NCBI GenBank assembly: GCA_029245395.1
Contig: JAQWPL010000013.1
Span: 1 to 64,000, forward strand
Direction: 5' to 3'
Length of the DNA: 64,000 nt
Source: Gammaproteobacteria bacterium
GTDB taxonomy: Bacteria; Pseudomonadota; Gammaproteobacteria; Pseudomonadales; Pseudohongiellaceae
Part shown: positions 43,485 to 56,860 of the stretch, in pieces
Position numbering within the stretch: position 1 is the stretch's first letter
Layout of the letters: each line of letters starts with the position of its first letter
Program-made: the position numbers and the translations under genes
The notes under the pieces: model-generated
Told to the model about the DNA's origin: nothing
Seen by the model: the letters and a program-made list of their open reading frames with translations, nothing else
Databases searched by the model: none

Positions 43485-46400
43485 ATGGATCAAAAAGAGG
43501 AAATGAGCAGACAGACAGGATTTGTTCATCTTCGCGTTCATTCCGAATATTCAGTGATAGATGGTCTGATTCGGGTCGAGTCGCTCACTGCAAAATCTGC
43601 CGCACTCAACATGCCAGCAGTAGCGATTACGGATCACGTCAATCTCTATGCTCTGATCAAATTCTACAAGGCGGCTAATGGGGCGGGAGTTAAGCCCATA
43701 TGTGGCTGCGATATTCTGATATCAGATGAAGAGAATCCTGAGAAATTTTGCCTGCTGGTCTTATTGGTAAAGAACCTCAAGGGTTACAAAAACCTGACAG
43801 ACCTCATTTCCCGCGCCCATCTTGAAGGCCAATATCGAGGCAATCCATGCATAAAACGCAGCTGGCTTGAAGGTAAAACTGACGGCTTGATTGCACTATC
43901 TGGTGGCCGTACAGGAGATATAGGGCGAGCCATATTGAACGCAGGCCCTGAACTGGCAGGTGAATTACTGCAAGGTTGGATGGATGTGTTCCCGGATAGT
44001 TTTTACCTTGAACTGCACAGAACCAGCAGACTTGGGGAAGAAGAATATATTCATGGGGCAGTTTCCCTGGCCGAGAAATTTTCCTGCCCCGTAGTTGCTA
44101 CCAATGATGTTCGTTTTCTTGAAGAAGATGAATTCGAGGCGCATGAAGCCAGGGTTTGCATCAATGAGCGTAGAACCCTTGACGATCCTCGCCGGCCTCG
44201 CAGTTATTCAGAATCCCAATATCTGCGCTCCCAGGAAGAAATGCTGGAGCTATTCAGTGACATTCCCGAGGCACTTGAGAACAGTGTGGAGATTGCTAAA
44301 CGCTGCACGTTGAATCTTGAGCTGGATAAACCCTATCTGCCGAATTATCCGATTCCGGATGGAATGACAATAGAGGAATTTTTACGCCAGGAAAGTGAAA
44401 AAGGGCTCAGCGAAAGATTGGCAGCCCTTGGCGAAACTGATCAGGCGGATATTGATGCTAAACATAAAATCTATCAGGAACGCCTTGATTTTGAGTTGAA
44501 TATTATTAATCAAATGGGTTTCCCTGGATATTTTTTGATCGTTATGGAATTTATTCTTTGGGCTAAAAATCACGATATTCCCGTAGGACCAGGCAGGGGC
44601 TCAGGTGCAGGCTCACTGGTTGCCTATGTGCTTAAAATTACTGACCTGGATCCTCTGCAATACGATTTGCTCTTTGAGCGCTTCCTGAATCCGGAACGCA
44701 TCTCCATGCCAGATTTTGATGTGGATTTTTGTATGGAAGGCAGGGACCGTGTTATTGAACATGTATCGGAACTGTATGGTCATGAAGCTGTTTCGCAGAT
44801 TATTACTTTTGGCACTATGGCGGCCAAGGCAGTAATTCGTGATGTGGGCAGAGTGCAGGGTAAATCCTATGCCCTGGCAGACAAGCTTTCGAAACTGGTG
44901 CCTTTTGAAGTGGGCATGACACTGGAGAAAGCCCTGAAGCAAGAAAAACAATTGGTAGAACTCATCGCAACAGATGATGAGGCTGATGAAATCATGGAGA
45001 TGGCATTCAAGTTGGAAGGAGTGATTCGCAACGTGGGCAAGCATGCTGGTGGCGTTGTCATTGCTCCTACAAAACTTACCGATTTCTCCCCCTTGTATTG
45101 CGATGAAAACGGCAACAACCTGGTAACACAGTTTGACAAGAATGATATAGAAAGCGCGGGATTGGTGAAGTTTGATTTTCTTGGCTTGCGCACACTGACC
45201 ATTATCGATTGGGCAGTGAAAATGATTAACGAGGAATCAGGCACAGAAATAGTCAATATCACCAAAATTCCTCTGGTTGATGAAGGCGTCTATAAAATGC
45301 TGGAAAGGGGTGATACCACGGCTATTTTTCAGTTGGAATCTCGTGGCATGAAAGACCTTATTCGGCGGCTTAAACCGAGTAACTTCGAAGACATTATTGC
45401 GCTTGTAGCCCTGTTTAGGCCTGGGCCGCTAGGCTCGGGTATGGTCGATGATTTTATCAATCGTAAACATGGAAAAATGTCCGTCTCCTACCCACACCCG
45501 GATCTGGAGCAGGTATTACGGAATACCTATGGCGTTATTCTTTATCAGGAACAGGTAATGCAGATTGCACAGGTACTGGCTGATTTTACACTCGGCGGAG
45601 CTGACATGTTGCGACGTGCCATGGGCAAGAAAAAGCCGGAAGAAATGCAACACCAAAGAGAAATATTTCTGGCAGGGGCTGCTGGAAAGGGAATTGATTC
45701 AAAACAGGCTGAATTCATCTTCGACCTGATGGAAAAGTTCGCAGATTATGGTTTCAACAAATCACACTCTGCGGCCTATGCATTGGTTTCCTACCAGACA
45801 GCGTGGCTGAAGTATTACTACCCGGCGCACTTCATGGCGGCGGTTTTATCCGCAGATCTTCAAAACACGGACAAAATTGTCATATTCATTGAAGAATGCC
45901 GTCGTATGGATTTAACCATCATATTGCCCGATGTGAATAGCGGGCATTTTGCCTTTACTGTGGATGATCAGGGCAGAATTGTTTATGGACTGGGTGCTAT
46001 CAAGGGGCTTGGCGAGGGACCTATTGAAAATATTGTTGCAGTAAGAACACAGACTGGTGATTTTAAAGATCTGTTTGATTTTTGTAATAGGATCAACATG
46101 TCCGTTATAAATAAACGCTCAATAGAAGCACTTATTCGATCCGGTGCGATGGACAGCTTCGGTGGAGACCGTGCGGTATTGCTTGCCAGCATGAGCGAAG
46201 CCATCAAGACCGCCGAGCAAAGTGACAAGATTCTGGCAAGTGGAGTCGATGATATGTTTGGAGAGTTAGTGCCTACGGACAGCAGCGAGGATGTCTATAG
46301 AAACTACCAAAATGTAAAACCCTGGAGTGAACAGCGCCGCTTACAGGAAGAAAAAGACTCTCTAGGGTTATATCTTTCGGGTCATCCGATTGAAGAGTAT

Positions 46401-46997
46401 CTTCCGGAAATCCAATTGATGACAAAAAACAGGATAGCCAACCTGAAAGTGGATAAAGCCACTCAAACAGTCATCGGGCTCATTCATGATATACGCATTA
46501 TTAAAAGCAGACGGGGTGACACTATTGCCATCCTGACTCTGGATGATCGAAGCGCAAGGATAGAAGTCTCTTTATTTGGCGAGGTGTATGAAGGTGCCAG
46601 AGAGCTTCTTGGTAAGGATATAGTTGTCCTTGTGGAAGGTGTAGTGAGTGTGGATGAATATAGCGGCAATAGCCAACTGCAAGTTCGTGCTCGAAAAGTC
46701 ACTCTTTTCAAAGAAGCTCGCCAACACTATGTGCGAAATATCACGCTGAATTTGCAACATGAAAATTTGCCTGTAGAATCCCTGCACATTTTGCAGAACA
46801 TACTGTCCGAATACAGCTGCCCAGAGCAGGAAATTAATGGCTCAGACAAATCCTGCGATGTCGTGGTTAACTATGTAGGGGAAGGGGTTAAAGGCAGTAT
46901 TGTGTTGGGTAAACAATGGCGAGTACAGGTAGAAGATGAGTTGCTACACAAACTCCGGCAACAATACGGTACAGGCCATATAACAGTGAACTATTAA
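43485..46997 (+). CDS. dnaE: DNA polymerase III alpha subunit
   Basis: A 1170-aa replicative polymerase of the DnaE1 class: N-terminal PHP domain (FVHLRVHSEYSVIDGL), C-family catalytic palm with the PDFDVDFCMEGRDRVIEHV aspartates, fingers and beta-binding region, OB domain (IRIIKSRRGDTIAILTLDD) and C-terminal tail. Length is normal. The start could instead be ATG 43503 (MSRQTGFVHL); neither site has well-placed Shine-Dalgarno. It is followed by accA, as in Pseudomonas and E. coli. Confidence 0.97.
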   Translation: MDQKEEMSRQTGFVHLRVHSEYSVIDGLIRVESLTAKSAALNMPAVAITDHVNLYALIKFYKAANGAGVKPICGCDILISDEENPEKFCLLVLLVKNLKGYKNLTDLISRAHLEGQYRGNPCIKRSWLEGKTDGLIALSGGRTGDIGRAILNAGPELAGELLQGWMDVFPDSFYLELHRTSRLGEEEYIHGAVSLAEKFSCPVVATNDVRFLEEDEFEAHEARVCINERRTLDDPRRPRSYSESQYLRSQEEMLELFSDIPEALENSVEIAKRCTLNLELDKPYLPNYPIPDGMTIEEFLRQESEKGLSERLAALGETDQADIDAKHKIYQERLDFELNIINQMGFPGYFLIVMEFILWAKNHDIPVGPGRGSGAGSLVAYVLKITDLDPLQYDLLFERFLNPERISMPDFDVDFCMEGRDRVIEHVSELYGHEAVSQIITFGTMAAKAVIRDVGRVQGKSYALADKLSKLVPFEVGMTLEKALKQEKQLVELIATDDEADEIMEMAFKLEGVIRNVGKHAGGVVIAPTKLTDFSPLYCDENGNNLVTQFDKNDIESAGLVKFDFLGLRTLTIIDWAVKMINEESGTEIVNITKIPLVDEGVYKMLERGDTTAIFQLESRGMKDLIRRLKPSNFEDIIALVALFRPGPLGSGMVDDFINRKHGKMSVSYPHPDLEQVLRNTYGVILYQEQVMQIAQVLADFTLGGADMLRRAMGKKKPEEMQHQREIFLAGAAGKGIDSKQAEFIFDLMEKFADYGFNKSHSAAYALVSYQTAWLKYYYPAHFMAAVLSADLQNTDKIVIFIEECRRMDLTIILPDVNSGHFAFTVDDQGRIVYGLGAIKGLGEGPIENIVAVRTQTGDFKDLFDFCNRINMSVINKRSIEALIRSGAMDSFGGDRAVLLASMSEAIKTAEQSDKILASGVDDMFGELVPTDSSEDVYRNYQNVKPWSEQRRLQEEKDSLGLYLSGHPIEEYLPEIQLMTKNRIANLKVDKATQTVIGLIHDIRIIKSRRGDTIAILTLDDRSARIEVSLFGEVYEGARELLGKDIVVLVEGVVSVDEYSGNSQLQVRARKVTLFKEARQHYVRNITLNLQHENLPVESLHILQNILSEYSCPEQEINGSDKSCDVVVNYVGEGVKGSIVLGKQWRVQVEDELLHKLRQQYGTGHITVNY

Positions 46998-47085
46998 TAA
47001 ACCACCAATTAACTCTCAATAAACCCTGATCAGTAGTAAAATACTGACTTTACACTCAAAATCCAACGAACTTTCTACTGAAGTA

Positions 47086-48039
47086 ATGAACCCTGATTAT
47101 CTGGAATTTGAACAACCCATCGCCGATCTTGAGGTCAAAATCAATGAGCTGCGGCTTGTAGGTGCAGACAATAAACTCAATATCAGTGAAGAAGTTGTCA
47201 AGCTGCAGGATAAAAGTCACAAACTGACTGAGAAAATATTCTCCTCGCTGAGTCCCTGGCAGGTCTCATTATTGGCAAGGCATCCACTGCGGCCTTATAC
47301 CGAAGATTATATTGAGTATATTTTTACAGAGTTTGATGAGCTTCACGGAGACAGGTTATTTGCCGATGATCAGGCGCTGATTGGCGGCGTTGCCTATCTG
47401 GATAAATATCCGGTCATGCTCATTGGCCATCAGAAAGGCCGTAGTACCTCCGAAAAAGTAAAAAGAAATTTTGGTATGCCTAAGCCAGAAGGGTACCGCA
47501 AGGCCAGGCGCCTGATGCTGCTGGCAGAACGTTACAAGATGCCTGTACTGACCTTTATAGATACTCCAGGTGCATATCCTGGTATTGATTCAGAAGCCCG
47601 GGGAATCAACGAAGCCATTTCAGAAAACCTAGCTATCATGTCGCGTTTAAGAACCCCTATCATTGCAACTGTTACTGGTGAAGGTAATTCGGGTGGCGCC
47701 ATCGCTATTGGTGTTTGTGACCATTTGAATATGCTCCAGTATTCGACCTATTTTGTGATCTCCCCAGAAGGTTGTGCCACCATTCTTTGGAAATCCGCGG
47801 ATCATAAAGCGGATGCGGCCAAGGCGATGGGAGTTACCTCTGAGCGCCTGGAGGAACTTGGTATTGTGGACACTACAATCGAAGAGCCTCTTGGTGGCGC
47901 CCACCGGGATGTCAGGCAAATGTCAGTACGCATCAGGGAGAAATTGCTTGAGCAAATTCAGCAATTTAGCAATATGGACACTGATGCTTTGCTGCAGCGT
48001 CGTTATAAACGCCTTATGAGTCATGGCAGTTCCCAGTAA
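47086..48039 (+). CDS. accA: Acetyl-CoA carboxylase carboxyltransferase subunit alpha
   Basis: A 317-aa subunit that with AccD moves CO2 from biotin to acetyl-CoA to make malonyl-CoA. [36 protein letters not shown] and [17 protein letters not shown] form the crotonase-like carboxyl-biotin and CoA site. No zinc finger, which belongs to AccD. It is 9 bp before tilS. Confidence 0.97.
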   Translation: MNPDYLEFEQPIADLEVKINELRLVGADNKLNISEEVVKLQDKSHKLTEKIFSSLSPWQVSLLARHPLRPYTEDYIEYIFTEFDELHGDRLFADDQALIGGVAYLDKYPVMLIGHQKGRSTSEKVKRNFGMPKPEGYRKARRLMLLAERYKMPVLTFIDTPGAYPGIDSEARGINEAISENLAIMSRLRTPIIATVTGEGNSGGAIAIGVCDHLNMLQYSTYFVISPEGCATILWKSADHKADAAKAMGVTSERLEELGIVDTTIEEPLGGAHRDVRQMSVRIREKLLEQIQQFSNMDTDALLQRRYKRLMSHGSSQ

Positions 48040-48048
48040 CCTCAAGTA

Positions 48049-49452
48049 GTGGCAACACGGCAAATGCCTATGGCCAAGACAACTCCATCCCCTCTATCAC
48101 CACAAAGCCTCCTTGCCAGTCTGCCTGGCAATGAATGCCACTGTCTGGTTGCCTATAGTGGTGGTATGGACTCCCATGTCTTGTTGCATTTGCTATGTTC
48201 ACTGCGTGACTCAGGTGAGTTTAATGGCGAGGTCAGGGCAGTCCATGTGCATCATGGCATGAATGCTGATGCAGATAACTGGGTCAGTCATTGCCAGAAG
48301 ACCTGCAAAGCACTGTCTGTTTCCCTGAAAACCATTAGCGTTAGTGTTGAGCAGTCAGGAAGAGGGATAGAAGATGCGGCCAGACAAGCGCGGTTAGAGG
48401 CATTTGAACAGAGTTTAGAGGAGGGAGAATACCTGTTAACTGCCCATCATCTGGATGACCAGATGGAAACCATGTTGTTCCGGCTCATGCGAGGAACTGG
48501 ATTACGTGGACTTGCAGGCATCAGGCAACAACGCCCCATTGGCAAAGGCAAACTCATTCGACCTCTTGTTGGAATTAGCCGTGAGGACTTGAAAATTTAC
48601 GCAGATCAAGCACAGCTCAAATGGGTCGAGGATGTCAGTAACACAGATACTGCTTTAGACCGAAATTTCCTCAGGCAGGTTGTACTGCCTCAATTGGAAG
48701 AGCGCTGGCCTGGATATCGTAAAAACTGGCTGCGGCTTGCCCATCTGGCCGAGGAAAGTCAGCAGTTGCAATTGGAGCTGGGGCTTCAGGACCTGACAAC
48801 AGTCCAAGAGAAAGCGTATCGAATCTCGATACCAGCATTGTTAAGCTATTCTCCAATAAGGCAGCGAAATATTTTGCGCAGCTGGTTTTTGCACCACGAA
48901 TCAGTAAACGCTATACCAGCACCCGATTATTACGTTGGGGAAAAAATTCTATCGGAGTTAATACCTGCCGCTGATGACGCGATGCCAGTAGTTTCCTGGA
49001 AAAAAGGAGAGACAATGGCAGAAGTCAGGCGTTTCGCAGACAGAATCTATCTCAGGGTAGTTGCCCCCGAGGTGGACAAAACAGATAGCATGACATGGAA
49101 GCCGACGCTGGATCTAGAGCTACCTTGTCATATGGGCACCCTGGCATTGAAAGAAACTGAAAATGAAGGATTTGCCTTTCCGGCTGGCATCCTGGAAATA
49201 CATTTCAGGAAAGGGGGTGAGAAAGCCAAGCCGAGCGGGAGAAAAACACGGTCGCTGAAAAAAACCCTCCAGGATTACCATGTCCCGCCGTGGCTTCGCG
49301 ATAAGGTACCGCTTATTTATCAGGCAGGGGAGTTGATGGCTGTTGGGGACCTGTTTATTTGCGAAGACTGGCAATTAAAAAAAATGCCCGGTAGCGATAA
49401 AAAAATATACAGAATTCAATGGGACAGACCAGATTTACATTGTGGTTATTAG
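48049..49452 (+). CDS. tilS: tRNA(Ile)-lysidine synthase
   Basis: A 467-aa ATP-dependent enzyme that converts C34 of the CAU-anticodon tRNA(Ile) to lysidine. The PP-loop YSGGMDS lies at about residues 36-42, LTAHHLDDQMETMLFRLMRG and the substrate-binding and C-terminal domains follow; length is close to E. coli TilS. I keep GTG 48049; ATGs at 48064 and 48070 are in frame. The C-terminal region is Lys-rich (KAKPSGRKTRSLKKTLQDY). It ends in TAG. Confidence 0.93.
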   Translation: MATRQMPMAKTTPSPLSPQSLLASLPGNECHCLVAYSGGMDSHVLLHLLCSLRDSGEFNGEVRAVHVHHGMNADADNWVSHCQKTCKALSVSLKTISVSVEQSGRGIEDAARQARLEAFEQSLEEGEYLLTAHHLDDQMETMLFRLMRGTGLRGLAGIRQQRPIGKGKLIRPLVGISREDLKIYADQAQLKWVEDVSNTDTALDRNFLRQVVLPQLEERWPGYRKNWLRLAHLAEESQQLQLELGLQDLTTVQEKAYRISIPALLSYSPIRQRNILRSWFLHHESVNAIPAPDYYVGEKILSELIPAADDAMPVVSWKKGETMAEVRRFADRIYLRVVAPEVDKTDSMTWKPTLDLELPCHMGTLALKETENEGFAFPAGILEIHFRKGGEKAKPSGRKTRSLKKTLQDYHVPPWLRDKVPLIYQAGELMAVGDLFICEDWQLKKMPGSDKKIYRIQWDRPDLHCGY

Positions 49453-49474
49453 GTCACTCTGGTACTGTGCAGTT

Positions 49475-51183
<1,709 letters not shown>

Positions 51184-51201
51184 CCAGTCGGCTTGCAATC
51201 C

Positions 51202-52044
51202 ATGACGCAAACAATTCAGGTCGGCGATATCAGCATAGCCAATGATGCCCCAATGGTGCTCATTGGCGGCCTCAATGTGCTCGAAAGTGAGAGTCTCGCG
51301 CTGGAAACTGCCCAGACCTTTGCTGACATTTGTAAGTCACTTGCCATCCCTTTTATTTTCAAAGCTTCGTTTGACAAGGCAAACCGCTCATCTGTCAGTT
51401 CTTATAGAGGAGCTGGTCTGGAAGCTGGCCTGAAAATTCTGGAGCAGGTTAAAAGCTCCTGCAATGTACCGCTAATTACTGATATTCACGAACCTCATCA
51501 GGCCGCACCAGTAGCCGAAATTGTGGACATATTGCAACTACCCGCATTCCTGTCACGCCAGACCGACCTGGTTAAGGCCATGGCAAAAACCGGGAAAGTG
51601 ATCAATATTAAAAAAGCCCAGTTCTTATCTCCTGCTGAAATGGGCAATATTCTGCAAAAATTCGAAGAGGCAGGAAACAGTCAACTGATCTTGACTGAAA
51701 GAGGCACAAGTTTTGGTTACAAAAATCTGGTTGTTGATATGCTGGGTTTTCCAATCATGAAAGACTTTGGTTATCCATTACTGTTTGATGTAACTCATTC
51801 ATTGCAACTGCCTGGTGGACAGTCCAGTAGTGCTGGTGGTAGGCGTAAAGATGTCACTACGTTGGCACGCTCCGGGTTAGCGCAGAAAATTGCTGGTTTG
51901 TTTATTGAGGCCCATCCCGATCCCTCAAAGGCAAAATGTGATGGCCCTTGTGCTTTGCCACTGGATAAACTGAAACCTTTTCTTGAACAAATGAAGGAAC
52001 TTGATGTGCTGGTAAAAGCACAGGATGACATTGACACCGCATGA
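51202..52044 (+). CDS. kdsA: 3-deoxy-8-phosphooctulonate synthase
   Basis: A 280-aa TIM-barrel enzyme that condenses arabinose 5-phosphate and PEP to KDO 8-phosphate for lipopolysaccharide core. [40 protein letters not shown] and [12 protein letters not shown] are present. I use ATG 51202 rather than the TTG three codons upstream because it fits the family N-terminus. It is 18 bp after pyrG. Confidence 0.95.
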   Translation: MTQTIQVGDISIANDAPMVLIGGLNVLESESLALETAQTFADICKSLAIPFIFKASFDKANRSSVSSYRGAGLEAGLKILEQVKSSCNVPLITDIHEPHQAAPVAEIVDILQLPAFLSRQTDLVKAMAKTGKVINIKKAQFLSPAEMGNILQKFEEAGNSQLILTERGTSFGYKNLVVDMLGFPIMKDFGYPLLFDVTHSLQLPGGQSSSAGGRRKDVTTLARSGLAQKIAGLFIEAHPDPSKAKCDGPCALPLDKLKPFLEQMKELDVLVKAQDDIDTA

Positions 52045-52057
52045 GTTCTCGACCTAG

Positions 52058-53395
<1,338 letters not shown>

Positions 53396-53452
53396 ACCGG
53401 GGAATTAAGAAGGTTTGCGAGCTCCCGGATACTTTCTAAGCATTGGTAAAAC

Positions 53453-53764
53453 ATGCGTATACTTCAGGGCTTGTTGGTAGTGATCATTCTGGGACTTCAG
53501 ATTCGTCTGTGGACTGGTTCTGGCAGTATCGCTGAAATATCCCGTCTGAATGAATCAATAACTATTCAGGAAGCAGAAAATAAAGAACTTCAAAGTCGCA
53601 ACGGTGAATTACTCACTGACGTTGATGCCCTGAAAGATGGTACTGATGCTGTCGAAGAAATGGCACGCGAAGATCTGGGCCTGATCAAGGAAGGCGAAAC
53701 ATTCTACATGATCGTTGAACCTAAAGAAGAGACTAAAGAGGCGCCGGTTTCTGAAAAACAATGA
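53453..53764 (+). CDS. ftsB: Cell division protein FtsB
   Basis: A 103-aa bitopic membrane protein with one N-terminal membrane segment (residues 3-20), a coiled coil (about 28-65) and the FtsB-type end VEEMAREDLGLIKEGETFYM. It links FtsQ and FtsL in the division complex. It lies between eno and ispD as in most gammaproteobacteria and overlaps ispD by 4 bp. Confidence 0.92.
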   Translation: MRILQGLLVVIILGLQIRLWTGSGSIAEISRLNESITIQEAENKELQSRNGELLTDVDALKDGTDAVEEMAREDLGLIKEGETFYMIVEPKEETKEAPVSEKQ

Positions 53765-54483
53765 ACGATAATAATGAGCAATTCTGGGCCATTGTCCCGG
53801 CTGCTGGCATTGGCAGGCGCATGCAGCAGACAGCTCAAGCGGATGTTCCCAAACAGTATCAACAAATCCTTGGGAAAAGCATTCTGGAACATACCCTGGA
53901 AAGGATCGATAAGCTTGAGTTTCTTGCAGGGATCATTGTTGTGCTTGGTGAAAACGACCTCTGGTGGCAAGCACTAAATATCAATTTAAATAACACTTTG
54001 ATGACAACCACTGGCGGTGCGCAGCGGATACATTCCGTATTAAATGGACTACATTCTATTGCCCGGCAAGCAAGGGAGACGGATTGGATACTAGTGCACG
54101 ATGCTGTCAGGCCATGTGTTAGTCTCAAAGATATTCACGCTCTTGTGGAAACGCTTTCTGAGTGTGACACAGGCGGTTTGCTGGTTACTCCTGTCACAGA
54201 AACGCTGAAGAAAATTGCTAGTGACAACATGGTGGAAATGACAGTGCCAAGGGAAGCATACCGGCTTGCAGCAACCCCCCAAATGTTCCGCTATGGACTT
54301 TTGCGCTCGGCTCTGGAAAAGGCTTTGGAAGACAATATCGCCATTACAGATGAAGCACATGCCATGGAGCATGCTGGCCACATTATACAATGTGTTGAAG
54401 GGGGGGCGGACAATATCAAAATCACCCACAAGGAAGATCTCCTCCTCGCAGAATTCTTTATTAACAGGTCGGGCCATGACTAA
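53761..54483 (+). CDS. ispD: 2-C-methyl-D-erythritol 4-phosphate cytidylyltransferase
   Basis: A 240-aa enzyme that makes CDP-ME in the MEP pathway. The CTP-binding loop AIVPAAGIGRRM (residues 9-20), the lysine in PKQYQQILGKSILEHTL, the VHDAVRPCVS motif and TDEAHAMEHAG are present. It overlaps ftsB (ATGA) and ispF (8 bp), forming a tight isoprenoid unit. Confidence 0.95.
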   Translation: MNDNNEQFWAIVPAAGIGRRMQQTAQADVPKQYQQILGKSILEHTLERIDKLEFLAGIIVVLGENDLWWQALNINLNNTLMTTTGGAQRIHSVLNGLHSIARQARETDWILVHDAVRPCVSLKDIHALVETLSECDTGGLLVTPVTETLKKIASDNMVEMTVPREAYRLAATPQMFRYGLLRSALEKALEDNIAITDEAHAMEHAGHIIQCVEGGADNIKITHKEDLLLAEFFINRSGHD

Positions 54484-54970
54484 GATTCGCACTGGCAATG
54501 GGGTAGATATTCATCGTTTCTCCGAAACATCTGTAGAAGGGCAAGTGATAATTCTGGGTGGCGTGGAAATCCCTCACCGGTATGAATTACAAGCTCATTC
54601 AGACGGTGATGTGCTCACTCATGCCCTGATGGACGCTATTTTGGGTGCACTTGCCCTTGGAGATATAGGTAAGCATTTTCCAGATACGGATAACCTTTAC
54701 GAAAATGCCAGCAGTCTCGCCTTGCTGGAATCAGTCATGAAAATGATCAAAACAAAAGGCTGGGAGTTGGGGAATGCGGATATTACTGTCGTTGCCCAGG
54801 CGCCTAAATTGTCTCCTTTTACACAACAGATTCGTGAATCCCTTTCCCATGTTCTTGAGGTTGGCATTGATCAGATCAGTATAAAAGCCACTACAAGTGA
54901 AGGCCTGGGTTTTACTGGCCGTCAGGAAGGAATTGCTGTCTTTTCTACTGTCCTGCTTACCAAGGCTTAG
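54476..54970 (+). CDS. ispF: 2-C-methyl-D-erythritol 2,4-cyclodiphosphate synthase
   Basis: A 164-aa trimeric zinc enzyme acting after IspE. The start is ATG 54476 (MTKIRTGNGVDIHRF), overlapping the ispD end. Zinc ligands lie in GVDIHRF and AHSDGDVLTHALMDAILGAL; GKHFPDTD and the C-terminal SIKATTSEGLGFTGRQEGIA are diagnostic. It ends in TAG. Confidence 0.96.
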   Translation: MTKIRTGNGVDIHRFSETSVEGQVIILGGVEIPHRYELQAHSDGDVLTHALMDAILGALALGDIGKHFPDTDNLYENASSLALLESVMKMIKTKGWELGNADITVVAQAPKLSPFTQQIRESLSHVLEVGIDQISIKATTSEGLGFTGRQEGIAVFSTVLLTKA

Positions 54971-54989
54971 AACTTGCCCCGATCTCATA

Positions 54990-56021
54990 ATGTCTGAGTA
55001 TTCTCTTGAGCTTCCACTTGCGCATGGGTTAGACCGTGCTCGTGCTGAATTCAAGAGCCAGCCAGAGGATTTCCAGGTTGAAGAAGACCTTGGATTTGAA
55101 CTGACTGGTGAGGGTGAGCATTTATGGGTATGGATTGAAAAAACGGGTTTGAATACAGCTGATGTAACCCGACAACTGGCAAAGCTCACCGGAACCAAAC
55201 AGGAAAACATTGGTTATGCTGGTCTCAAAGACAGGCTGGCAGTTACAAGGCAATGGTTCAGTATTCCAATTGAGTCTGATCTTCAGGATGATGCCCTGGC
55301 AGATGTGAAAGGGCTGGAGTTACTCAGTCAGAAACGCAATGCGCGTAAATTGCGCCGAGGAAGCCACCGCAGCAATCATTTTACGATAACACTGAGAAAT
55401 GTGACTGTGGCAGAGGAAGCGCTGGCCAAAATAACTGCTGTCATGCAAACCAAAGGTGTACCTAATTATTTCGGTAAACAGCGCTTTGGTCATGACGGCA
55501 AAAACCTGAAGCAGGCTGAGGCTCTTTTTGCTGGTTCGCTTGCCAGGAGTTCCCGTTATCAGCGCGGATTATATTTATCTGCTGCCAGGGCCTTTATGTT
55601 CAATCAAGTTCTTGCTTTGCGCGTCCAGTCTGGAAACTGGAACCATACTCTTCCAGGTGATGTTATGGCTCTTGCAGGTTCTGCCAGCATTTTCAAATCA
55701 GAGCAGGGTGATCCGGATCTTCTGTCCAGGTTAAATGCACTGGATATCCATCCTACCGGTCCTTTATGGGGTGCAGGTTTGTTGGGGACTGCAGAGGAAG
55801 CCCGGAGTCTGGAAGAATCCCTTCTGGAAAATTTTACGGCGTTTGCTGAGGGTCTGGGCAAAGCGGGTCTGAAACAGGAACGAAGATCTCTCAGACTGGT
55901 GCCTGAAAATTTCAGGATTACGCCTGCTGATGATAAGTGTCTGGTGATAGAATTCACACTGCCAAAAGGCACCTATGCAACTAGTGTTTTACAGGAAATG
56001 GTGGAAGCACAAGGACTATGA
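54990..56021 (+). CDS. truD: tRNA pseudouridine(13) synthase
   Basis: A 343-aa pseudouridine synthase. I start at ATG 54990 (MSEYSLELPLAHG), since earlier frames would lie inside ispF. The catalytic Asp is in IGYAGLKDRLAVTRQWFSI; SHRSNHFTITLRN and PNYFGKQRFGHDGKN belong to the TRUD insertion-bearing core. Its stop overlaps the surE start by 4 bp. Confidence 0.95.
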   Translation: MSEYSLELPLAHGLDRARAEFKSQPEDFQVEEDLGFELTGEGEHLWVWIEKTGLNTADVTRQLAKLTGTKQENIGYAGLKDRLAVTRQWFSIPIESDLQDDALADVKGLELLSQKRNARKLRRGSHRSNHFTITLRNVTVAEEALAKITAVMQTKGVPNYFGKQRFGHDGKNLKQAEALFAGSLARSSRYQRGLYLSAARAFMFNQVLALRVQSGNWNHTLPGDVMALAGSASIFKSEQGDPDLLSRLNALDIHPTGPLWGAGLLGTAEEARSLEESLLENFTAFAEGLGKAGLKQERRSLRLVPENFRITPADDKCLVIEFTLPKGTYATSVLQEMVEAQGL

Positions 56022-56809
56022 CTATTCTGCTCTCCAACGATGATGGTGTCAGGGCGCCAGGCTTGATTGCACTGGCTAAGGCTTTGTCCGCTGTAGCGGA
56101 ACTCCATATTATCGCCCCTTCCTATGACCGCTCAGGTGTCAGTAACTGCCTTACTCTTGATCGACCTCTGCAAGTAGAAAGGCACGATGAACAAACTATT
56201 GGCGTTAATGGTACGCCCACAGACTGTATTCATTTGGGGACATCAGGCATCTATTTCCCGGAACCGGATAGAGTAATTTCCGGCATCAACTACGGGGCCA
56301 ACATGGGTGATGACGTGCTTTACTCAGGCACTGTGGCTGCTGCTATGGAAGGACGTTTTCTTAAGCAACCTGCGATTGCTATCTCACTTGTGACAAGCAA
56401 ACCTAAAGAGATCGAAGTGGACTTCAATCCAGCAGCAGGGATCTTTCTGGAATTGATGAAACTTCTTGAATCGTTGAGTCTGCCTGAAGCAACAGTATTG
56501 AATATCAATATTCCCGATCTCCCGCCAGATAAAATCAAAGGGTTAAAATTCACCACGCTGGGCAGACGGTTGAAAAGTGAAAACCCTGTGCGCACTGAAA
56601 ACCCCAGGGGTAAAACAGTCTTTTGGATTGGCAAGGCAGGTGGGCCAGTAGAAGATACACCAGGCACAGATTTTCACGAGGTGGCAAATGGATATATCTC
56701 GATCACTCCGATTCACGCCGACATGACCCACACAAAGGTTCTCAAGGAACTCAATGCAGTTTCTACTGAAAAAATGGCCTCAGCTATACTCGGTCATAAA
56801 AGTGAATAA
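56018..56809 (+). CDS. surE: 5'/3'-nucleotidase SurE
   Basis: A 263-aa stationary-phase survival phosphatase acting on nucleoside monophosphates and short polyphosphate. Metal-binding LLSNDDGVRAPG (NDD at residues 7-9), SGVSNCLTL, VNGTPTDC and SGINYGANMGDDVLYSGTVA match the family. The surE-pcm-nlpD-rpoS string is the classic stress-survival locus. Confidence 0.96.
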   Translation: MTILLSNDDGVRAPGLIALAKALSAVAELHIIAPSYDRSGVSNCLTLDRPLQVERHDEQTIGVNGTPTDCIHLGTSGIYFPEPDRVISGINYGANMGDDVLYSGTVAAAMEGRFLKQPAIAISLVTSKPKEIEVDFNPAAGIFLELMKLLESLSLPEATVLNINIPDLPPDKIKGLKFTTLGRRLKSENPVRTENPRGKTVFWIGKAGGPVEDTPGTDFHEVANGYISITPIHADMTHTKVLKELNAVSTEKMASAILGHKSE

Positions 56810-56860
56810 GAAAATTCATGACTTTGAGATACCTGAAAACAAATCGGAGAGTGTATTGCG